Shown: positions 10,758-16,093 of the stretch, in pieces
How positions within the stretch are numbered: the stretch's first letter is position 1
Layout: each line of letters begins with the position of its first letter
NCBI GenBank assembly: GCA_041484525.1
Contig: JBGPHT010000176.1
Location: 1 to 16,093, forward strand
Reading direction: 5' to 3'
DNA: 16,093 nt
Origin: JBGPHT01 sp041484525
Lineage (GTDB): Bacteria > Acidobacteriota > Terriglobia > Bryobacterales > Bryobacteraceae
Made by a program: the position numbers and the translations under genes
Notes under the pieces: model-generated
Seen by the model: only the letters and a program-made list of their open reading frames with translations
Told to the model about the DNA's origin: nothing
The model's database searches: none

Positions 10758-12818
10758 ATGAAGAAGTACGGTGTGATAAGAAAAGCAATACTCGCCCTGC
10801 TGGTGACCGGCGCATGGTCCGCGCACGCTCAGTCCGGGCTATCGGCGACGCCGGGCACGTTGAGTTTTTCCTACCAGGTAAACAGCAGTACTTATCCTGC
10901 TGCATTGAAGGTTGCGATCACCGGACCCAGCACCCTGACGCTCAAGATTTCAACCACTCAGGACTGGCTATCCATCACGCCGGACACAGGGCACACGCCC
11001 TTGCAGTTGAGCGTAACCGTGAACCCCACGGGCATTCCTCCGGGAAGCTATGGCGCCAGCATCACGATCGACACGGTCACGGCGCCGCACAATCCAATTG
11101 CCGTGGCGGTAACTCTCTCGATCTCGAACCCTCCATCTAAGATCAATGTAACGCCCGCTACGTCGACCACTAACTATTCCGCGCCCCCACCCGGTTCCAG
11201 TTCACCCAGCTTGCTGTTCAGCTACACCACCGGCACGGGAGCGACGACACCGGCTTCATCCGAACTCGATGCATCCACCACCGGGGACATCATCCCGTTC
11301 ACGGTCACGGCGGCCGGCGGTGCGAAGGGCGCCGGTGCGGGCGGAACGAGCGCGGTGTGGCTGAGGGTAAGCGACTCCCCCACGCACATCCCTACTCTGT
11401 CAACGGCGGCTTCGGCGTTTCCTGGTTCATTTGTGCCGGTATACATAACGTTGGATTTGCCGACGGTCGCGACACTCGAGCCGGGCAGCTACGCCGGCTC
11501 GATCACTTTCGTAGCCCAAAACGTCGCGAACGGCTCCGTAACCATATTCGTCAGTCTGGTGGTTTCAGCGGGCGGACCGAGCATGCGGACGACGATACCC
11601 GCCAGCGCGCCAATTTTTCCGACCACCATCATTGCCGGCCCCGTGATCGATCCGGTCATCACGATCTATGGAGACAACTTCTTTAGTACTTCGGTCGTCA
11701 CCATCCAGTTGGGCGTCAATCCATCGATCACCGTCCCGGTCCAGTTGATCAGCCGCAAGATTCTTCAAGCCACGATCAAGAAGGAATACTTCTCCACGCC
11801 GATTACGGCCGGTCCCTACCCCGTGACCTGGACGCTGGCGGTAACCAATCCGGCGCCGGCGAACAATCCTACACAGGCGGCGGCCACAACCACACTGGAC
11901 ATCACCGACCCGGCCAAGCCGACCGTCACGTCGGTCGTCAACGCCGCCAGCTATTTGACCACGTCCACGTGGACCGGAACCATTGGGGCGAATCCGGTAG
12001 CTACTCCGCACCCGACCTCCTCCGTTTCGGCGCGCGAGATCGTTTCCATTTTCGGCCAGAACCTGGGACCCACCGGAGTCAACACTGTCACACCCGTGGC
12101 TACCCTCCCGAGCACGACCCTGGTCTATCCGAACGTCTGGACGGACGGAGTCAACACCATACAAGTGGGTTTTACGTACCTCGACGCCACGGTCTTTCCG
12201 GCGGTGACCCGGACGACGTTCGCGCCGCTCATCATGGTGTCGAACAATCAGATCAATGCGGTAGTTCCTACGGAAGTAGGCACGGCGGTTACGGTGGCCC
12301 TGCCTAACCCTACCATCACGGTTCAGGTCATCTATGGAGTCGCCCTCAGCAACCCGTTGAGCGGGTTCCCGCTCACCCTCGTGGAACAGGATCCGGGAGC
12401 CTTCACCTTTGGCGGTCTCGGCCAGGGGCAGGCGGCGGTCCTCAACTATGACAGTTCCGGCGCGGCAACGATCAATTCAACCAAGAATGCCGCACTGCGC
12501 AATACCAGCATCGCCATCTTTCTTACGGGGATGGGCGAGTTGACGGACACCTCGATATTGACCGGCCAGATTCTTCCGGCTATCGGTGGAGCCATCCCGT
12601 TACAGCTTCCGGCCACGTGCCGGGTGGATATCGACGGGCAACCCGCCGTGGTCACTTACGCGGGTACGGCGCCGGGAGCTGTGGCCGGGTTGGTGCAGGT
12701 CAACGCCATCGTTCCACAGCCGGTAAGGGCGGGACAAGCCATCACTATTACGGTTTCAATCGGGGATCAAGCCGTGTCGCGGCGCACCCAGGCAAACGTC
12801 ACGCTGAGCGTCAAGTAA
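10758..12818 (+). CDS. Secreted BACON-like/TIG-like protein with Solibacter-type C-terminal domain (TIGR03437)
   Basis: The 686-aa product starts with a signal peptide (MKKYGVIRKAILALLVTGAW..., likely cut after SAHA, residue 24). Residues about 27-120 form a BACON-like domain (LSATPGTLSFSYQ ... DWLSITPDTG ... PGSYGASITI). A second similar repeat follows at about 130-275 (WLRVSD, EPGSYAGSITF). Residues about 295-385 look like an IPT/TIG fold (VITIYGDNFF). From about residue 415 to the end is the TIGR03437 domain: VVNAASY, EIVSIFGQNLGP, NQINAVVP, LNYDSSGAATINS, IFLTGMGELT, VQVNAIVP and a final NVTLSV strand. Such proteins are abundant in Solibacter relatives and are thought to be surface or extracellular, possibly adhesive or carbohydrate-binding. 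ATG 10758 is used because the signal peptide begins there. It is low in Cys and rich in Thr/Ser. It converges on the anti-sigma gene with a 3-base gap. Confidence 0.9.
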   Translation: MKKYGVIRKAILALLVTGAWSAHAQSGLSATPGTLSFSYQVNSSTYPAALKVAITGPSTLTLKISTTQDWLSITPDTGHTPLQLSVTVNPTGIPPGSYGASITIDTVTAPHNPIAVAVTLSISNPPSKINVTPATSTTNYSAPPPGSSSPSLLFSYTTGTGATTPASSELDASTTGDIIPFTVTAAGGAKGAGAGGTSAVWLRVSDSPTHIPTLSTAASAFPGSFVPVYITLDLPTVATLEPGSYAGSITFVAQNVANGSVTIFVSLVVSAGGPSMRTTIPASAPIFPTTIIAGPVIDPVITIYGDNFFSTSVVTIQLGVNPSITVPVQLISRKILQATIKKEYFSTPITAGPYPVTWTLAVTNPAPANNPTQAAATTTLDITDPAKPTVTSVVNAASYLTTSTWTGTIGANPVATPHPTSSVSAREIVSIFGQNLGPTGVNTVTPVATLPSTTLVYPNVWTDGVNTIQVGFTYLDATVFPAVTRTTFAPLIMVSNNQINAVVPTEVGTAVTVALPNPTITVQVIYGVALSNPLSGFPLTLVEQDPGAFTFGGLGQGQAAVLNYDSSGAATINSTKNAALRNTSIAIFLTGMGELTDTSILTGQILPAIGGAIPLQLPATCRVDIDGQPAVVTYAGTAPGAVAGLVQVNAIVPQPVRAGQAITITVSIGDQAVSRRTQANVTLSVK

Positions 12819-12821
12819 CGC

Positions 12822-13064
12822 CTACTTCTGACGGGCCGCCATCTTGCGTTCGAGCGCCGCCATCAGCCGCGATTCGACGTCGGCCGGGATCGGATGGGGG
12901 TCCATCCCCTTATAAATCTTAATGGTCCTTCGCGTGGTGTCGGCGATCACCCAACAGTTGGGGCATTCCGATACATGCTGCTCGACCTTGGCCCGCAGTT
13001 CCGCGTCGAGAGACTCATCCAGGTAATCGCTCAAGTCTTTCAGAAAGTCTTTACAGGTAAGCAA
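12822..13064 (-). CDS. Anti-sigma factor with ZAS zinc-binding domain
   Basis: The 80-aa product is a minimal zinc-binding anti-sigma domain (zf-HC2 type). C4 together with H30, C34 and C37 in HVSECPNC give the His-x3-Cys-x2-Cys motif, and the helices LKDLSDYLDESLDAELRAKV precede it. A short tail (DPHPIPADVESRLMAALERK) follows. There is no membrane segment, so it is a cytoplasmic regulator of the RsrA/ChrR-like soluble kind, expected to hold the partner ECF sigma factor inactive. Redox sensing through the zinc cluster is known in some soluble relatives but is not shown here. Its start overlaps the end of the sigma gene by 14 bases, which signals co-translation. Confidence 0.85.
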   Translation of the reverse strand: MLTCKDFLKDLSDYLDESLDAELRAKVEQHVSECPNCWVIADTTRRTIKIYKGMDPHPIPADVESRLMAALERKMAARQK

Positions 13065-13671
13065 ACGCGTCGTCTCCCTTGCGTTTGAAGTATCGGGTCA
13101 GCTTCTCGCGCAATTGCAGCCGGGCCCGCAGTAGCCTGCTTTTCACCGCGGGTACGGAAAGCCCAAGGGCCTCGGCCGTCTCTTCGGTCGAAAGCTCGTC
13201 AATATCACGGAGCACGAACACTGAGCGATACGGCGGTTCCAGATCCTTGATCGCGGAATCCAGAATGCCGCCCAGTTCTTCGCGCGAAAAACGCTGCTCC
13301 GGGTCCTCGCCCCAAGCCGCAATCTCACGCACCAGAGTATCCTCGCCGGTGTCGATGGTCTCGTCGAGCGAGACGGATTTGTCGGTCTTGCGCCGGCGCA
13401 ATTTCATGAGCGCCTGGTTGACGGCGATGCGCACCACCCAGGTATAGAACTTCGAATTCCCCTGGAACTGATCGAGGTGCTCGTAGGCCTTGAGGAATGT
13501 CTCCTGCAGCACATCCTCGGCATCTTCGCGATTTTGCGTGATGTGCTGGGCCAGGCGGAAAATCTTGCCTTCGTAGCGCCTCACCAACTCGCCGAACGCC
13601 CGCGCGTCGCCTTCGCGCGATTGTGCGACAAGCGTCGCTTCATCTATCCCGGCTTGGCTCGATACTGGCAT
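13051..13671 (-). CDS. RNA polymerase ECF sigma factor (RpoE-like)
   Basis: The 206-aa product has sigma region 2 at about residues 20-95, including DAEDVLQETFLKAYEHL (50-66) and YTWVVRIAVNQALMKLRRRK (76-95). A variable acidic linker (SLDETIDTGEDTLV) follows. Region 4 is at about 140-195 with YRSVFVLRDIDELSTEETAE and the helix-turn-helix LGLSVPAVKSRLLRARLQL. It redirects RNA polymerase to a specific promoter set when released by its anti-sigma partner, encoded immediately downstream with an overlap. ATG 13671 (MPVSSQAG) is chosen over 13686 because AGGGTG lies about eight bases before it, whereas the upstream ATG has no ribosome site. It is divergent from thrS. The target regulon is not visible; self-activation is usual for the family. 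Confidence 0.92.
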   Translation of the reverse strand: MPVSSQAGIDEATLVAQSREGDARAFGELVRRYEGKIFRLAQHITQNREDAEDVLQETFLKAYEHLDQFQGNSKFYTWVVRIAVNQALMKLRRRKTDKSVSLDETIDTGEDTLVREIAAWGEDPEQRFSREELGGILDSAIKDLEPPYRSVFVLRDIDELSTEETAEALGLSVPAVKSRLLRARLQLREKLTRYFKRKGDDAFAYL

Positions 13672-13750
13672 GACCCGCACCCTCATGATAGCGCAGCCGC
13701 CTGTTCCGGCATCGCAGCCGCCGCGCGTGTTACTCTGAAATTCTCCCTAT

Positions 13751-15685
13751 ATGAGTGACATCGAGATTACCCTGCCCGACGGCAGTAAACAGTCGGTTGT
13801 GGCGGGGACCAGGCCGATCGACATCGCCAAGTCGATCAGTCCGCGGCTGGCGGATGCAGCCATCGTGGCGAAGGTGAACGACGAGTTGTACGACCTCACG
13901 CGCCCGCTCGAGAGCAACGCCGCAGTCCAGATTCTCACCGCCAAAGACCCCGAGTCGCTGCAGGTCTACCGCCACTCCACGGCGCACCTGCTGGCGGCTG
14001 CGGTGCTCGAACTGTATCCCGAGACCCAGCTCGGTATCGGCCCGCCTATCGACACCGGCTTCTACTACGATTTCGACCGCGCCACTCCTTTCACGCCGGA
14101 AGATCTCGAAAAGATCGAGAAGAAAATGTGGGAGATCCAGGCGCGCAATCTTCCGTACGACCGCATCTACACTCAGAAGGACGAAGGCCTCAAGAAATAT
14201 TCCGGCGCCTGGATGAAATGCGAGCTCATCACGGAGCGCGCGGGCGAGGTGTTTTCGGAGTACACGCTGGGACCGAATTTCGTCGATTTTTGTCGCGGGC
14301 CGCACGTGCCCAACACCTCCAAGATCAAATCGTTCAAGCTGCTCTCGATCGCCGGCGCGTACTGGAAGGGCGACGAGCACAGCAAGCAGCTCCAGCGAAT
14401 CTACGGCACCGCCTTCTTCACGCCCAAGGATCTCGAAGCGCATCTCAAGCAGATCGAAGAGGCCAAGAAGCGCGACCATCGCAAACTGGGCAAGGAACTG
14501 GACCTCTTCAGCATTCAGGAGCTAGCCGGGCCGGGGCTGATTTTCTTTCACCCCAAAGGCGGCATCATCCGCAAGCAGCTCGAAGACTGGATGCGCGATC
14601 AATACCTGAAGCGCGGCTACTCCCTCGTCTACACGCCGCACGTGGCGCGGTTCGATCTCTGGAAGACCTCCGGCCACGCGGGCTTTTACGCGCAGAATAT
14701 GTTCTCGCGCATGGAGCTGGACGATGCCGAATACCAGCTCAAGCCGATGAACTGTCCCTTCCACATTCTGATTTATAAGGACAAGCAGCACAGCTATCGC
14801 GACCTGCCGGTGCGGCTGGGCGAGTTGGGAACGGTCTACCGGTACGAGCGCTCGGGCGTGCTCAACGGCCTGTTCCGCGTGCGCGGATTCACGCAGGACG
14901 ACGCGCACATCTTCTGCACGCCGGACCAGATCGAAAACGAGATTGTCGACTGCATGCAGTTCGCGATCGACACCCTCACCACCTACGGATTCGACAAGTA
15001 CGAAGCCGAGCTTTCCACCTGGGACGGCGGCGCGAGCGGCAAGTACGACGGCACCCCCGACCAGTGGCAGCTTGGCGAAAACGCGCTGCGGCGCGCCACC
15101 GAGCGCCTCAACATCAAGGCCAAAGTAATGCCCGACGAGGCGGCATTCTACGGTCCGAAGATCGACGTGAAGCTGGTGGACGCGATCGGACGTCCGTGGC
15201 AACTCTCGACGGTGCAGTTCGATTTCACGCTGCCGCGCCGTTTCGAGCTGGAATACATCGGCGAGGACGGTAAAGCGCACCAGCCTTTGATGGTCCACCG
15301 CGCACTGTACGGTTCCATCGAGCGCTTCTTCGGCATCCTGATCGAGCACTACGCCGGGGCGTTCCCGGTTTGGCTCGCGCCCGTGCAGGCGATCGTGCTG
15401 CCGATTACCGACCGGCAGACCGAGTATGCGGCGAGCATCCGGAAGCAACTGGACGAGGCGGGCATCCGCGTCACAGTGGACGACCGCAGCGAGAAGGTGA
15501 ACCTCAAAATCCGTGACGCGCAGTTGCAGAAGATCCCGTACATGCTGGTGGTGGGCGACCGCGAGCAGCAGAACGGGCAGGTCGCCGTGCGCAACCGCAA
15601 GCACGCCGATCAGGGCGTGAAGACGCTGGCGGAGTTCATCCAGGAGATCCGGCAGTTGATCGACAGCAAGGCTGTGTCGGAGTAA
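13751..15685 (+). CDS. thrS: Threonyl-tRNA synthetase
   Basis: The 644-aa product matches full-length bacterial ThrRS (class II). Residues 1-62 are the TGS domain (ITLPDGSKQSVVAGTRPIDI). The editing domain carries H75 and H79 (RHSTAHLL) and C181/H185 (CRGPHVPNT). The catalytic core has the zinc ligands C335 (MNCPFH), H386 (TQDDAHIFC) and H516 (VHRALYGSIERF), with motif 2 around YRYERSGVLNGLFRVRGF. The anticodon-binding domain begins near residue 538 (WLAPVQAIVLPI). It attaches threonine to tRNA-Thr and clears Ser mischarging. The leader is under 80 bases, so no T-box is possible, and there is no clear Shine-Dalgarno before the ATG at 13751. Usual neighbours infC-rpmI-rplT are not present downstream. 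Confidence 0.97.
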   Translation: MSDIEITLPDGSKQSVVAGTRPIDIAKSISPRLADAAIVAKVNDELYDLTRPLESNAAVQILTAKDPESLQVYRHSTAHLLAAAVLELYPETQLGIGPPIDTGFYYDFDRATPFTPEDLEKIEKKMWEIQARNLPYDRIYTQKDEGLKKYSGAWMKCELITERAGEVFSEYTLGPNFVDFCRGPHVPNTSKIKSFKLLSIAGAYWKGDEHSKQLQRIYGTAFFTPKDLEAHLKQIEEAKKRDHRKLGKELDLFSIQELAGPGLIFFHPKGGIIRKQLEDWMRDQYLKRGYSLVYTPHVARFDLWKTSGHAGFYAQNMFSRMELDDAEYQLKPMNCPFHILIYKDKQHSYRDLPVRLGELGTVYRYERSGVLNGLFRVRGFTQDDAHIFCTPDQIENEIVDCMQFAIDTLTTYGFDKYEAELSTWDGGASGKYDGTPDQWQLGENALRRATERLNIKAKVMPDEAAFYGPKIDVKLVDAIGRPWQLSTVQFDFTLPRRFELEYIGEDGKAHQPLMVHRALYGSIERFFGILIEHYAGAFPVWLAPVQAIVLPITDRQTEYAASIRKQLDEAGIRVTVDDRSEKVNLKIRDAQLQKIPYMLVVGDREQQNGQVAVRNRKHADQGVKTLAEFIQEIRQLIDSKAVSE

Positions 15686-15686
15686 G

Positions 15687-15866
15687 CTAAGCTATCGGAG
15701 CCTCGTCCAATTCTTTCAGCATGTTGCCGTAGAAACCCTGGCAGGGCGCGGCGATCGGATCACAGAATACGTGCCTGGTGTCGAGGCGTTTGGACGCGGC
15801 AATCCGTTGGACGCACGAGGCGTTTAGTCGTTTGGATTGCGCTTCAAACTGCCCCGCTTCCCGCAC
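15687..15866 (-). pseudogene. Possible C-terminal remnant of a gene interrupted by the IS630 element
   Basis: From a GTG at 15866 the minus strand is open for 59 codons to TAG at 15687, one base after the thrS stop. The end of the peptide, FYGNMLKELDEAPIA preceded by FCDPIAAPC, looks like a natural protein C-terminus. I do not recognise a family. There is no ATG and no ribosome site, and the transposase stop is 15 bases upstream in the same frame, so this may be the tail of a gene cut by insertion. The frame could also be chance in a GC-rich spacer. Confidence 0.3.
15782..15840. repeat. Short direct and inverted repeats downstream of thrS
   Basis: CGAGGCGTTT occurs at 15782-15791 and 15816-15825, and TTGGACGC at 15790-15797 and 15807-15814. 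GCAATCC (15799-15805) is inverted as GGATTGC (15834-15840). The interleaved words suggest local duplication. No T-run follows the inverted arms, so no terminator is called. Confidence 0.4.
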
Positions 15867-15881
15867 TAGTATATCGTTTCA

Positions 15882-16093
15882 TTAAACAGTATCCTGACTT
15901 GCCGGAGTCAGGGCCTCGAAGTTCTTCCAGCGGTGAACCACGGGTGCGGCGCTGATTTCGGCGATTCCGAGCAAGATGCGCTGCCTGAGTTCCTCCCAGG
16001 ATTGCACTCGGATATGCCGCAGGAAGGTACGCGCCATCTTGCCAAAGAGGGTTTCGACGATATTGAGCCAGGACCCATGTTTGGGCGTCAACA
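15882..16093 (-). CDS. IS630-family transposase, C-terminal part (continues past the right edge)
   Basis: The last 70 codons of a DDE transposase are visible, ending with TAA at 15884-15882. TPKHGSWLNIVETLFGKMAR contains the third acidic catalytic residue (E of IVE) in the HGSWLN context typical of IS630/Tc1-like enzymes, followed by WEELRQRILLGIAEISAAPVVHRW. The first two Asp residues and the N-terminal HTH lie beyond the window. IS630 elements insert at TA dinucleotides, and TA steps occur at 15868-15872 just past the stop, where the element end should lie, but the opposite terminus is not available to define the inverted repeat. Confidence 0.88.
   Translation of the reverse strand, partial: LTPKHGSWLNIVETLFGKMARTFLRHIRVQSWEELRQRILLGIAEISAAPVVHRWKNFEALTPASQDTV

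Noticed and set aside
14522..15604. 360-codon minus-strand frame opposite thrS
   Set aside because: Antisense artefact: thrS is complete with all zinc and editing residues in the plus frame.

Overview
The window most likely comes from an Acidobacteriota chromosome of the Solibacter/Bryobacter type. Three lineage signatures support this: an acidobacterial-type PadR regulator fused by operon to an 'ADOP' duplicated orphan FtsX/MacB permease (families TIGR03433/TIGR03434), a secreted protein ending in the Solibacter-type C-terminal domain (TIGR03437), and the high-GC codon usage of nearly all genes. This is inferred from family knowledge; no search was run.

Layout. Bases 1-1560 are a gene-poor, rearranged segment. 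It holds a minus-strand hypothetical gene without a convincing start, the 3' half of a tRNA-Pro(TGG) gene (434-482), a degenerate 44-bp direct repeat on either side of it, a 102-aa orphan hypothetical gene, and the C-terminal remnant of a HigA-type antitoxin. It looks like the scar of an integrated element, although no integrase is present. Bases 1625-3500 carry an MmcQ/YjbR-like protein, a convergent APH-fold phosphotransferase, and a small secreted His/Asp-rich RcnB-like protein. Bases 3590-6640 are the padR-ADOP operon with palindromic operator candidates, closed by a strong hairpin shared with the next, convergent operon.

Bases 6676-9695 (minus strand) form a tightly overlapping four-gene operon: heptosyltransferase II-like (waaF), a short HldE-like nucleotidyltransferase domain with a damaged HxGH motif, heptosyltransferase I-like (waaC), and an isoprenylcysteine-methyltransferase-like membrane protein. 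The first three point to LPS inner-core heptose assembly. A divergent SDR oxidoreductase follows. Bases 10758-12818 encode the large secreted BACON-like/TIGR03437 protein. Convergent to it is an ECF sigma factor with an overlapping soluble zinc-binding anti-sigma gene, and divergent from that is thrS (threonyl-tRNA synthetase). The right end has a short minus-strand frame that may be a gene remnant, then the 3' end of an IS630-family transposase running off the edge.

I found no CRISPR array, no complete mobile element and no clearly new defence system. The most unusual items are the truncated tRNA-Pro with its flanking repeats, the active-site-damaged HldE-like gene between two heptosyltransferases, and the palindromes upstream of padR.
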